Origin: Flavobacteriaceae bacterium UBA3339
GTDB lineage: Bacteria; Bacteroidota; Bacteroidia; Flavobacteriales; Flavobacteriaceae
Direction: 5' to 3'
Assembly (NCBI GenBank): GCA_002360925.1
Contig: DERN01000011.1
Coordinates: 432,235 to 496,234, forward strand
DNA length: 64,000 bases
This document shows positions 44,572 through 53,359 of this stretch, in pieces. Within the stretch, counting starts at the first letter, position 1. The number at the start of each line of letters is the position of its first letter. Under the pieces are notes generated by a model. It was not told the DNA's origin. It worked only from the letters and a program-made list of their open reading frames with translations, and made no database searches. Both the position numbers and the translations under genes were made by a program.

Positions 44572-46461
44572 ATGGATACTACTTTATTGACTATAGCATT
44601 GCTTTTGCCTTTAGCCGGATTCTTAATTAGTACGTTTTTCGGAAAATCTTTGGGTAAAAAGGCAGTAGGTTTTTTATCTTCTGCAACAATCGGTATAGCT
44701 TTTATTATAACTGTTGTTCAGTTTATGGCGCTTCAAAACGGAGCTTCGCCAGAAAAACACGTTTGGTTTAAATGGATTGAAATCCTAAACTATTCGGTCG
44801 ATTTCGGATTTTATTACGATCAGTTAGCCATTCTTTGGTTATTATTTGTAACCGGAATCGGAACTTTGATTCACATTTACAGTACATCGTACATGCACGA
44901 CGACGAAAACTATCATAAGTTTTTCTCGTACTTAAACCTTTTCGTATTCTTTATGATGGTTTTAGTAACCGGAAGTAACTTGTTAATGATGTTTATTGGA
45001 TGGGAAGGCGTTGGACTTTGTTCATATTTATTGATTGGTTTCTGGTATCAGAATCAAGATTACAACGATGCTGCTAAAAAAGCGTTCATCATGAACCGTA
45101 TTGGAGACTTAGGTTTCTTGGTTGGAACGTTCGTAATCTTACATATTTTTGGAACGATTGATTTCATCGAAATCAAAAACTTCTTAGAGTACGAAAACTT
45201 AGGAACTTCGGTTGCTATTTTATCAATCGCAACTTTAGGATTGTTTATTGGTGCAACAGGAAAATCGGCGCAATTGCCCCTTTTCACTTGGTTACCGGAC
45301 GCCATGGCAGGTCCAACTCCTGTTTCGGCTTTAATTCACGCAGCTACAATGGTTACGGCTGGTATTTTCTTAATTACCAGAATGAACTTTATTTTCGATT
45401 TAACTCCGAATATTCAGTTTATAATTGCCGTTATTGGTGGATTGACTTCGTTAGTTGCCGCTTCGATTGCTTTAGTACAAAACGACATTAAAAAAGTATT
45501 GGCTTTTTCAACCGTTTCGCAATTAGGATTAATGTTTATGGCATTAGGATTAGGCGCTTATGAGATTGCTGTTTTCCACGTAATCACACACGCTTTCTTT
45601 AAAGCTTGTTTATTCTTGGGATCTGGTTCGGTTATTCACGCAATTGGTGGCGAACAAGATATGCGTCATATGGGCGGATTAAAAAAGAGCATGAAAATTA
45701 CCTATATTACGTTTTTAATTTCGTCTTTGGCAATTTCCGGAATTCCGCCTTTATCAGGATTCTTCTCTAAAGACGAAATCTTAATGACCGCTTTCCACGA
45801 AAACAAAATCCTTTGGATTATTGGTTCATTCGCATCTATTTTAACCGCTTTCTATATGTTCCGTTTGGTTTTCTTAACGTTCTTCAACAAATTCAGAGGA
45901 ACAAAAGAACAAGAAGATCATTTACACGAAAGTCCGGCAGCCATGACATTACCTTTAATTGTTTTAGCAGTTTTAGCAGCAATTGGTGGTTTAATAAGTA
46001 TTCCTGGAAGTAGTTGGTTAAACAATTATCTGGCTCCTGTTATCGTAAACAATGCCGCAGCACATCCGCACGAATTAGGTACAACCGAATATATGTTGAT
46101 GGGAATTGCAATTGTTGGAGCTTTGATCGGAATTGGAATTGCGTATTCTAAATACATTAAAAACAAACATGTTCCGGTAAACGACAACAACGTTCCGGGA
46201 CTTCAAAAACTATTGGTCGAAAAATATTATTTAGATGATATTTACCAATTCGTAATCGTACAACCTTTAAACGCTTTAGGTGGTTTCTTTAAACGCAATA
46301 TCGAAGGATTAATCAGCGGAATCATTTCTACTGTTGGTCTTTTTGCGGGCGAATTGTCATATCAGGCAAAAAAATCGCAAAACGGAAACATTGGTTTGTA
46401 TTTGTTTGTTTTTGTACTTGGTGTAAGCGCCATTATGTTTTATTTATTCATTGCCAATTAA
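44572..46461 (+). CDS. nuoL: NADH-quinone oxidoreductase subunit L
   Basis: The largest antiporter-like proton pump of the membrane arm (629 aa, about 16 helices). WEGVGLCSYLLIGFWY near residues 140-155 and TWLPDAMAGPTPVSALIHAA near 241-260 are signature blocks with the channel lysine and glutamate. The C-terminal amphipathic lateral helix is present. Confidence 0.97.
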   Translation: MDTTLLTIALLLPLAGFLISTFFGKSLGKKAVGFLSSATIGIAFIITVVQFMALQNGASPEKHVWFKWIEILNYSVDFGFYYDQLAILWLLFVTGIGTLIHIYSTSYMHDDENYHKFFSYLNLFVFFMMVLVTGSNLLMMFIGWEGVGLCSYLLIGFWYQNQDYNDAAKKAFIMNRIGDLGFLVGTFVILHIFGTIDFIEIKNFLEYENLGTSVAILSIATLGLFIGATGKSAQLPLFTWLPDAMAGPTPVSALIHAATMVTAGIFLITRMNFIFDLTPNIQFIIAVIGGLTSLVAASIALVQNDIKKVLAFSTVSQLGLMFMALGLGAYEIAVFHVITHAFFKACLFLGSGSVIHAIGGEQDMRHMGGLKKSMKITYITFLISSLAISGIPPLSGFFSKDEILMTAFHENKILWIIGSFASILTAFYMFRLVFLTFFNKFRGTKEQEDHLHESPAAMTLPLIVLAVLAAIGGLISIPGSSWLNNYLAPVIVNNAAAHPHELGTTEYMLMGIAIVGALIGIGIAYSKYIKNKHVPVNDNNVPGLQKLLVEKYYLDDIYQFVIVQPLNALGGFFKRNIEGLISGIISTVGLFAGELSYQAKKSQNGNIGLYLFVFVLGVSAIMFYLFIAN

Positions 46462-46471
46462 GAATTAAATT

Positions 46472-47890
46472 ATGAATATTAGTTTAGTATTACTTATATA
46501 TCTTGTTGGAGCTGCAATTACCTTTTTTGCGGGCAAACAACTGGCTAGAACACTTGCAATTGTAGTAAGTTTGATAGGCGCAGCGGTTTGGTTCAGCTTT
46601 TTTCCTCAAATGCAATCGGGAGCGATTTTAACGGAAACCTATCCTTGGATCGAAAACCTAAACATTAATCTTTCTTTTTATGTAGACGGATTAGCGTATG
46701 CTATGTTAGGATTAACAACGCTTTTAGTACCGATTATCATTTTAACAACACGCAAAGATCAGTTCGAAAAACCGCAATCGCTTTTTGCTTTGGTTCTTTT
46801 TATGACTTTTGCAATGTGCGGAACCTTTATGGCTTCGGACGGATTTTTATATTACATTTTCTGGGAATTGGCTTTAATTCCGATTTTCTTCATTGGATTA
46901 TTATGGGGGAACGACGAATTTAAAATTCGCAAGAAAACCATGATTACGTTTTTCATTTACACCTTTGCAGGTTCGTTATTTATGTTGGTTGCTTTTGTGT
47001 ATTTATATGTAAAAACAGGTTCGTTCGATTGGAATACGTTAAAATCAGCTGCTTTAACAGTTCGCGAAGCTAATTGGATTTATTTAGCTTTCTTCCTTGC
47101 TTACGCTATTAAAATTCCGGTATTTCCTTTCCATACATGGCAAGCAAATACCTACGAAAAATCGCCTGCAATCGGGACGATGTTACTTTCGGGAATTATG
47201 CTTAAAATGGGATTGTATTCTATTTTAAGATGGCAATTACCTTTAACAAACGGAGTAGAAAAACATATTGTAAATACCGTTGTAGTATTCTGTATTATCG
47301 GAATTATTTATGCTTCGTTAATTGCTTTGCGTCAAAATAACATAAAACGTTTATTGGCTTATTCATCAATGGCGCACGTTGGTTTAATTGCTGCGGGAGC
47401 TTACACGAATTCATTCGACGGAACACAAGGAGCCATTATTCAAATGTTGGCGCATGGTTTTGTTGTAGTTGGTTTGTTTTTTATGGCTGAAATTATTCAC
47501 AACAGATATCAAACCTATTTAATTTCGGAAATGGGCGGAATTCGTTCACAAGCGGTAAAGTTCAGTTCGTTCTTCTTGGTTTTGGTATTTGCATCGATCG
47601 GTTTACCTGGAACATTCAGTTTTATTGGTGAGTTTACATTATTGTACAGCTTATCGACCGTTAATTTGTGGTATGCCATTTTTGGAGGAACAACCATTAT
47701 TTTAGGAGCTTATTATATGCTAAAAATGTTCCAACAAAGTATGTTGGGCGCAACAAACGAAAGAACGTTTGCAGATGTTGATACTAAAGAATTTATTTTA
47801 TTGGCAGTGTTAGTTCTGATTATTGTAGGATTAGGAATTTATCCTGCTCCTGTTTATCAAATCATTTCATTAGCAACGCCAACCTTGTAA
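46472..47890 (+). CDS. nuoM: NADH-quinone oxidoreductase subunit M
   Basis: A 472-aa antiporter-like proton-pumping membrane subunit with about 14 helices. FYIFWELALIPIFFIGLLWG lies near residues 128-147, PVFPFHTWQANTYEKSP near 222-238, and YSSMAHVGLIAAG near 300. It follows nuoL by 10 bases. Confidence 0.97.
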   Translation: MNISLVLLIYLVGAAITFFAGKQLARTLAIVVSLIGAAVWFSFFPQMQSGAILTETYPWIENLNINLSFYVDGLAYAMLGLTTLLVPIIILTTRKDQFEKPQSLFALVLFMTFAMCGTFMASDGFLYYIFWELALIPIFFIGLLWGNDEFKIRKKTMITFFIYTFAGSLFMLVAFVYLYVKTGSFDWNTLKSAALTVREANWIYLAFFLAYAIKIPVFPFHTWQANTYEKSPAIGTMLLSGIMLKMGLYSILRWQLPLTNGVEKHIVNTVVVFCIIGIIYASLIALRQNNIKRLLAYSSMAHVGLIAAGAYTNSFDGTQGAIIQMLAHGFVVVGLFFMAEIIHNRYQTYLISEMGGIRSQAVKFSSFFLVLVFASIGLPGTFSFIGEFTLLYSLSTVNLWYAIFGGTTIILGAYYMLKMFQQSMLGATNERTFADVDTKEFILLAVLVLIIVGLGIYPAPVYQIISLATPTL

Positions 47891-47914
47891 AGGCTTCTTT
47901 TAAAGAATAAAATT

Positions 47915-49291
47915 ATGAATACATTAATAGTACTTGCCGGCTTAGCCGTTGTGATATTACTTTTAGAAATTATAAATTTCCGCAAAGGAATCGTTCCCTT
48001 TACCATTTTAGGTTTAGGCGGAGCTATTGCAGCAACTTTATGTCCGAATCCGATTGTAAAAACTGATTTGTTCAACATGATTCAGTTAAATAGCTTCGGA
48101 CAATGGTTTTCGATTCTTTTTATAGGATTAACAATGGGAATTGTGGCTTTAGGAAACGACTTTTATAAAAACCGTTCTTCTAAATTATCAGATTTCATTT
48201 CACTTAAAATATTTGTGTTAATTGGTGCCGTTTGCATGGTAGCTTTTGAACATATGGTGATGTTTTTTATTGGATTAGAAATTCTTTCTATTTCGTTATA
48301 TGTTTTAGCAGCAAGCGTTCCTGATAAAATTAAAAGTAACGAAGCCGGAATGAAATATTTCCTTATGGGATCGTTCGCTTCTGGTTTTGTTTTATTCGGA
48401 ATTGCTTTAATGTACGGCGCAACTGCAAGTTTTTATTTAGGCGAAATTGCAACTGCCGCAACTTTACCGGGAACTCCTGCTTGGTTAGCAATTGGTTTTA
48501 CCATGGTTGCAATTGGTATGTTGTTTAAAATAGCTGCATTCCCGTTCCATTTTTGGGCTCCGGACGTTTACCAAGGATCTCCGCTACTTACAACAACAAC
48601 CATGAGTACATTGGCTAAAGTAGCAGCGGTTTCGTCTTTGTTCAAATTATCGTTTGCGTTACAGGCTTCTATGCCCGAAATTTACACGCAAATTATTTAC
48701 GTATTGATTATCTGTACGATGTTTGTAGGAAATATTGTGGCGTTAAAACAAAACAATATCAAACGATTATTGGCTTATTCAGGTATTTCGCATGCAGGTT
48801 TTATGATGTTTACACTTTTAAGTTTACAAAAATCGGGCGCTGAATTATTATATTACGCAACTGCATATGCAACCGCTGGTATTGCAGCATTTTCGGTTAT
48901 TATTTACGTAACAGAAAACAAAAAAGAAGAATTAATTTTACATTTCCGCGGTTTAGGAAAACGCTCGCCTTTAATGGCTTTTGTACTTTCGTTAGCTTTA
49001 TTATCTATGGGAGGAATTCCTATTTTATCGGGATTCTTTGCGAAGTTTTTCCTTTTTAAAACCGCTTTATCTAACGGATATGTAACGTTGGTTATTTTAG
49101 GAGTTATCAACTCTATCATCAGCATTTATTACTATTTTAAAGTAATTATGACGATGTACACATTTAAAAACGAAGAACATCAAAACATCGAGCTTTCAAA
49201 ATCGGTTATTTACCCAATTGTTGCAGTGGTGTTTATTATCATCAATATTATCATAGGATTGTGTCCTTCTATGATTTTAAATTTAATTTAG
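47915..49291 (+). CDS. nuoN: NADH-quinone oxidoreductase subunit N
   Basis: The 458-aa last subunit of the operon is a third antiporter-like proton pump. FHFWAPDVYQGSPLLTTTTM lies near residue 210 and AYSGISHAGFMMFTLLS near 287. It starts 24 bases after nuoM, the widest spacing in the operon, and ends at a bidirectional terminator. Confidence 0.97.
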   Translation: MNTLIVLAGLAVVILLLEIINFRKGIVPFTILGLGGAIAATLCPNPIVKTDLFNMIQLNSFGQWFSILFIGLTMGIVALGNDFYKNRSSKLSDFISLKIFVLIGAVCMVAFEHMVMFFIGLEILSISLYVLAASVPDKIKSNEAGMKYFLMGSFASGFVLFGIALMYGATASFYLGEIATAATLPGTPAWLAIGFTMVAIGMLFKIAAFPFHFWAPDVYQGSPLLTTTTMSTLAKVAAVSSLFKLSFALQASMPEIYTQIIYVLIICTMFVGNIVALKQNNIKRLLAYSGISHAGFMMFTLLSLQKSGAELLYYATAYATAGIAAFSVIIYVTENKKEELILHFRGLGKRSPLMAFVLSLALLSMGGIPILSGFFAKFFLFKTALSNGYVTLVILGVINSIISIYYYFKVIMTMYTFKNEEHQNIELSKSVIYPIVAVVFIIINIIIGLCPSMILNLI

Positions 49292-49307
49292 TCATCTTTT
49301 ATTATTT

Positions 49308-49341
49308 AAAAAGTCGGTTTGAAATTCAAACCGACTTTTTT
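49308..49341. terminator. Terminator of the nuo operon, shared with the MFS gene
   Basis: AAAAAGTCGGTTT / AAACCGACTTTTT, a 13-bp stem with a 7-base loop and flanking A and T runs, suits both converging transcripts. Confidence 0.85.
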
Positions 49342-49364
49342 GTTTTATAGAACTATTTTTTTAT

Positions 49365-50564
49365 CTAATATTCTTTTCTTCTAATCAACCAAAGCGAATA
49401 TAGAATCACAACAAACATAATAGTTGACATGATAAGATAACGCCAACTTAAATCGAGTTGAGTTGAAACTTTTCCGAAATTCGAAATCATAAAGCTTGTA
49501 ATCGATGTAATTACATAAACCAAACCGCCAAGCAAACCGCCAGCAATTCCGGCATTATTCGGAAAATAAAGCATGCTGTTTGTAAAAAAAATAGTATAAA
49601 GGAAACCTGAACAAATATGAATTATAAAAGCGAATAGCATTAAAACATAAAGATTTTCGTATCCGAAACTAATGACAAGCAACATAAAAATTACAATTAA
49701 CTGAATAGTTGACGGAATGAAAATGCGTTTTTGAAAGTTAAAATGAGCTAGTTTCTTACTCAGAATTCCACCAATCATCCATGAAAAACCTAATATCAAA
49801 GTACAATAACCAATTACAACAGAGTTTTGATGAAAAGCATTCTCGATGATAAAAGGTCCAGAGATATTAAAAACCATTACAACCGAATACGCAATTCCTA
49901 ACGTAATAATTCCTAAAATGAACATCGGATTACTCAACATACTTTTATACAAAACGGTAACTTCTTTTAGATTAAACTTCTTCCTGTTTATTAAAGTTTC
50001 ACCGCTAAATATTAAATCTAAAACCAATAAAATACTTCCGTAAATAGCCAAAAAGTAAAAATTCGCATGCCAACTAAACAGCTTCTCTAAATAGCCTCCT
50101 AAAAAAGGAGCAAGAATAGGACCGCACGACCAAACAATGGTAAAATAGCTTAAATAGTTTTTAAGTTTTTCGCCTTGATACATATCAACAAAAAACGCTC
50201 GATTTGCAACAACCATTAACGAAATCGCAGCTCCTTGAACAATTCGCAACAAAGAAATAAGCGTAATAGAATTGGTTAACGAAATTAAAATACTACACGT
50301 AATAAGAATAACCAACGAAATTAATTTGGGTTTATATCTTCCGATACTATCTAAAACACTACCGATAAAAAGTTGCGAAATTCCGTAACTTAATAAAAAA
50401 ACGGTTAACGTTAGTTGAACATCATGTTCGGGAACTTGCAAATCTTTAGCCATAGAAGGAAAAGAAGGCAAATATATATCGGTCATAAAACCAGAAAGCG
50501 GAATAGAAGAAAAAGCAATCGCAGTGGCAATTTTCTTGCGTTTTTCCGAAGCTTCTTGTAACAT
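49365..50564 (-). CDS. MFS drug exporter, Bcr/CflA-like
   Basis: A 399-aa transporter of the major facilitator superfamily with about 12 transmembrane helices. FSSIPLSGFMTDIYLPSFPS near residues 17-36 is the start of the Bcr/CflA group, and GSVLDSIGRYKPKLISL near 67-83 is the loop 2-3 motif. It should export small toxic compounds with protons; the substrate is not predictable. It stands alone behind a promoter-like element at 50592-50624. Confidence 0.9.
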   Translation of the reverse strand: MLQEASEKRKKIATAIAFSSIPLSGFMTDIYLPSFPSMAKDLQVPEHDVQLTLTVFLLSYGISQLFIGSVLDSIGRYKPKLISLVILITCSILISLTNSITLISLLRIVQGAAISLMVVANRAFFVDMYQGEKLKNYLSYFTIVWSCGPILAPFLGGYLEKLFSWHANFYFLAIYGSILLVLDLIFSGETLINRKKFNLKEVTVLYKSMLSNPMFILGIITLGIAYSVVMVFNISGPFIIENAFHQNSVVIGYCTLILGFSWMIGGILSKKLAHFNFQKRIFIPSTIQLIVIFMLLVISFGYENLYVLMLFAFIIHICSGFLYTIFFTNSMLYFPNNAGIAGGLLGGLVYVITSITSFMISNFGKVSTQLDLSWRYLIMSTIMFVVILYSLWLIRRKEY

Positions 50565-50591
50565 AAAAAGGGTTGTGATTTATTTTATTTA

Positions 50592-50624
50592 CAAAGATAC
50601 TTTCATTCAACTGATTTTTCTCAA
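50592..50624 (-). promoter_or_regulatory. Promoter of the MFS gene
   Basis: On the reverse strand TTG (50622-50624) is followed after 22 bases by TATCTTTG (50592-50599). The -7 element is perfect; the spacing is at the upper end of the accepted range. Confidence 0.5.
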
Positions 50625-50697
50625 ATAAAAAAGCACAAATAAGCTATTTCATTAAAAACTATCTATTTTCAAAATATTCGAAATGTAAAAACTAAAT

Positions 50698-51306
50698 CTA
50701 ATAAAGATATAGAATTAATAAATTAACGAACGAATGAGCTAGGATGGGAATTAAAATATTTTGACTTCTTAAATAAATATTTGAAAGTAATAAACCACTT
50801 ATAAAAAAGATTAAAAAATAATCAAAATCTAAATGTAGAAAACTAAAAGCTAGATTTGTGATAATAATAGGAATCAGCAATTTTGTTCTATTTACCGCTA
50901 GGAGTTTAAATAGAAACTTGCGGAATATAAATTCTTCTAAAATTGGTATTATAATTAAAGTTCTAAATAACTTATAAGTATCGGTTTTACTATATAAAGA
51001 ACCTATTGTTTTAAATGTTAATTCAGAAGAGAAATTAAAAAAATTCGAAAATCTAAAACCTTCAGAAAAAAGAAAGAAAACGATAAAAACAACAAAGAAA
51101 AATGCGGTATATAAATTCGATTTTTGTAAATATCTGACATTATATCTTTTAGTAAGAAAATATAAAACAATAAAAGCAAAAAAATAACTTAGATCAATCG
51201 CTATTAAGACTGATTGTTCTACATTACTACTTGGAATTATTTTGTATAAAAGTAGCGACAGAACGAACTGTATTAAGATAACTCCAACAACAAAAATTAG
51301 AGTCAT
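50698..51306 (-). CDS. CPBP-family intramembrane glutamic endopeptidase
   Basis: A membrane protease of the CAAX/CPBP (Abi) family, 202 aa from ATG 51306. The catalytic motif EEFIFRKF (E124 and E125), FLHLDFDY and the C-terminal HSFVNLLI carry the glutamate and histidine residues. About six hydrophobic helices are seen. An in-frame TTG at 51321 would add five residues (MKKIY) and is possible. Substrate unknown. Low GC and high phenylalanine content distinguish it from the neighbours. No partner is adjacent. Confidence 0.85.
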   Translation of the reverse strand: MTLIFVVGVILIQFVLSLLLYKIIPSSNVEQSVLIAIDLSYFFAFIVLYFLTKRYNVRYLQKSNLYTAFFFVVFIVFFLFSEGFRFSNFFNFSSELTFKTIGSLYSKTDTYKLFRTLIIIPILEEFIFRKFLFKLLAVNRTKLLIPIIITNLAFSFLHLDFDYFLIFFISGLLLSNIYLRSQNILIPILAHSFVNLLILYLY

Positions 51307-51413
51307 ATATATTTTTTTCAAAATGCTTTTTATTAAAGAAAATAATTCAGATAACTATCATAAACCTAATATAGAACTTAGCAACTAAAGTTAATAGTTT
51401 TATGCACAAAAAC

Positions 51414-51442
51414 AAAAGAAGATCACTTTAGATCTTCTTTTT
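51414..51442 (-). terminator. Terminator of the reactive-sulfur module
   Basis: AAAAGAAGATC / GATCTTCTTTT, an 11-bp stem with a 6-base loop, touches the stop of the last (rhodanese) gene and ends in a reverse-strand T run. Confidence 0.75.
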
Positions 51443-51828
51443 CAATTATTTATATTTTTATTCCATTCTAAAATACCGCCTTTAAGGTCGTAGATTTCGG
51501 TAAAACCTAAATCTTCTAATTTCTGCGATGCTTTTCGGCTTCGACTTCCTTTTCGGCAGTACACATAAATGGGTTTATTTTGATCTAATTGTGCTACTTT
51601 TTGTTCAAAATCATTAGAAGAAATATCGATATTTTGCGCGCCTTCTATGTTGTTTTCTAAAAACTCATCGGGTGTGCGAACATCTATCAATTGGATTTTC
51701 TGACCAACTTTAGATTGTAATTCTGTACTTGAAATCGTTTTAATTTTATCGGACGATTTAGTACAAGTAGTCAACGAAAAAACAAAAAAAAGTGTTACGA
51801 CAACCGTTTTTATTTTAAATATTTTCAT
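51442..51828 (-). CDS. Rhodanese-like lipoprotein
   Basis: The 128-aa single-domain sulfurtransferase has a lipoprotein signal ending SLTTC (lipidated C22), so it acts in the periplasm. The active-site cysteine is C91 in VYCRKGSRS, whose loop is that of a persulfide-carrying rhodanese. Its first 14 bases overlap the end of the thioredoxin gene, so translation is coupled. It is the last gene of the module. Confidence 0.9.
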   Translation of the reverse strand: MKIFKIKTVVVTLFFVFSLTTCTKSSDKIKTISSTELQSKVGQKIQLIDVRTPDEFLENNIEGAQNIDISSNDFEQKVAQLDQNKPIYVYCRKGSRSRKASQKLEDLGFTEIYDLKGGILEWNKNINN

Positions 51829-52108
51829 TGATCAATCGTTCTAATTCATTTGCCGAAAAAATGCCCGATTGTCTCCAACGAATTTCACCATTTTTAAAAA
51901 TAGCCAAAGTAGGAACGCTTCGAATTTGATACATTGCAGCGACTTGTTGGTTTTTATCTACATCGATTTTAATAATATCTGCCTTCTCTCCTATTCGCTG
52001 TTTTAATTCTTCTAAAATAGGCGATTGCATTTTACAAGGTCCGCACCATTCGGCAAAAAAATCGATTAACACCGGTTTATCCTGATTTATTATTTCTTTA
52101 AATGTCAT
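51815..52108 (-). CDS. Thioredoxin
   Basis: A 97-aa thioredoxin with the active site WCGPCK (C22 and C25) and no signal peptide, hence cytosolic. It overlaps the rhodanese lipoprotein gene by 14 bases and is preceded by a small membrane protein gene 13 bases away. In a sulfur module it would reduce rhodanese or persulfide intermediates, which is inference. Confidence 0.95.
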   Translation of the reverse strand: MTFKEIINQDKPVLIDFFAEWCGPCKMQSPILEELKQRIGEKADIIKIDVDKNQQVAAMYQIRSVPTLAIFKNGEIRWRQSGIFSANELERLINENI

Positions 52109-52121
52109 TGTATTTACTTAA

Positions 52122-52334
52122 TTAAGAGTTTATATCTTTTTTCTTTTTCGAAGACGGAAACAATGAAAATACCAATCCGCCCATTAACATTCCGTATAAC
52201 GTACTGTTAGTTGGTTTCGATGTAATGGCGCAAGTTCCCGATAAGCAACCTACATATTTCCAATAAAGATATCCGGAAATTGCGCCTATAATTACACCTA
52301 TTATTACCAATAAATTCTTTTTGATAAAGTTCAT
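52122..52334 (-). CDS. DUF6132-like small membrane protein
   Basis: The 70-aa protein has two hydrophobic helices (about 8-27 and 44-60) joined by VGCLSGTCAITSKP with two cysteines. It resembles DUF6132, a family found next to rhodanese and TauE genes in Bacteroidota. The two-cysteine loop may accept sulfur; function is unknown. It starts 2 bases after the stop of the following membrane gene. Confidence 0.8.
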   Translation of the reverse strand: MNFIKKNLLVIIGVIIGAISGYLYWKYVGCLSGTCAITSKPTNSTLYGMLMGGLVFSLFPSSKKKKDINS

Positions 52335-52336
52335 TG

Positions 52337-52579
52337 TTAGTCTTTTTTTACTTTTATTTCTTCAAAAATCACTTCATCGTCTTTTCCTTTTCCATCGTAA
52401 CGATTTGTAGCGCAGTTTGTAGTACAGCAACCTACATTAAACAAAGGCATTAAACTAAAAACGGCTCCGATTACAACAAAAAACCACTGATTATATAAAA
52501 TACCTTGTACTACAATGAAAATTCCCATTGCCAAACGAAGCAATCTCATAAAATTCCAATTTCTAAAAAAATTCTCCAT
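52337..52579 (-). CDS. Small membrane protein with a Cys cluster
   Basis: An 80-aa protein with two hydrophobic segments (about 12-30 and 32-48) followed by FNVGCCTTNCATN, containing three cysteines, and an acidic-lysine tail. It resembles DUF2892/YgaP-type membrane proteins found with rhodaneses, but I do not identify it firmly. It lies 2 bases upstream of the DUF6132-like gene. The 243-base gap before it may hold a separate promoter. Confidence 0.75.
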   Translation of the reverse strand: MENFFRNWNFMRLLRLAMGIFIVVQGILYNQWFFVVIGAVFSLMPLFNVGCCTTNCATNRYDGKGKDDEVIFEEIKVKKD

Positions 52580-52822
52580 AATACTTTTATTAAAATGAGA
52601 ATGTCTAAAAAGTACTTATTTTCTGTCGTTCTGAACTTGATTAACTTCGTTTAGTTAGCAAGTTCAAATCAGAATCACATTGTTTTGATTTACAGATTTT
52701 ATGAGAAGCTGAAATAAATTCAACTTGACAACTGTATTACTTTTAGACAAGCTCTATTATTTGTATAGCTAAAATTGATTTTTTAAGATTTCTCTCTTTG
52801 TTCGAATTAACAAAAATCACTT
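52580..52822. other. Gap inside the sulfur module
   Basis: There is no gene. A tract TGTCGTTCTGAACTTGATTAA (52623-52643) with an internal GAACTTG / CAAGTTC dyad looks like a decayed palindromic repeat, not a working site. Confidence 0.4.
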
Positions 52823-53146
52823 TTAACTGTACGATTCTTTAACTGATTTTACTTTTTGCCAAGATCCGCCGTTTACAACTGATTCGAATCCGTTTTTATT
52901 TAAAATCATTTTAGCTTGCGCACTTCGAGCTCCGCTTCGGCAAAATACAATAATATTTTCTTTGCCTTTTAACTGACCTAATTGTTTTGATAATTGATCT
53001 AACGGAATGTTGATTGCATCTTTTGCGCTTCCCGAATTAAATTCCTGAACCGAACGCACATCAATCAACAAAGCTCCTTTTTTTATATACGATATTAAAT
53101 CGTCTTGCTTGTTTGCAGGAAACATCGCTTTTAAAATTCCAAACAT
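52823..53146 (-). CDS. Rhodanese-like protein, cytosolic
   Basis: The 107-aa single-domain sulfurtransferase has an active-site cysteine, C69, in VFCRSGARSAQAK; LLIDVRSVQEF near residues 27-37 is the CH2A motif. No signal peptide is present, so it is cytosolic, unlike the rhodanese at 51442. Its gene is separated from the MBL-rhodanese gene by the inverted-repeat element at 53163-53338. Confidence 0.93.
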   Translation of the reverse strand: MFGILKAMFPANKQDDLISYIKKGALLIDVRSVQEFNSGSAKDAINIPLDQLSKQLGQLKGKENIIVFCRSGARSAQAKMILNKNGFESVVNGGSWQKVKSVKESYS

Positions 53147-53162
53147 CTTTCGTTCTTTTTAA

Positions 53163-53338
53163 AATAACTGTAATTGAATTATGTCATTATTCTATAATTG
53201 TTTCGCAAATTCGGATCTTCATTTAATCTGAATAAGAAGAACACATTTGTCATTTCGACAAAAGGAGAAATCCAAAATAGACGATATTTAGATTCATCAT
53301 TTCATTCTGAATGACAAATAAATTCAATTACAGTTATT
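53163..53338. repeat. 176-bp element with perfect 18-bp inverted ends
   Basis: AATAACTGTAATTGAATT (53163-53180) and its reverse complement AATTCAATTACAGTTATT (53321-53338) bound the element; with one gap the similarity runs about 26 bases into TGTCATT / AATGACA. Inside is a TTTGTCATTTCGACAAAAGG repeat of the kind seen before hemD. No target-site duplication is obvious. It is MITE-like or a long hairpin and lies between two rhodanese genes. Confidence 0.6.
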
Positions 53339-53359
53339 CGGTTTATTTAATTCAATCAA

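Noticed and set aside
52621..52680. Possible regulatory dyad in the sulfur module
   Set aside because: GAACTTG / CAAGTTC arms are separated by decayed repeat sequence and match the palindromic repeats better than an operator.
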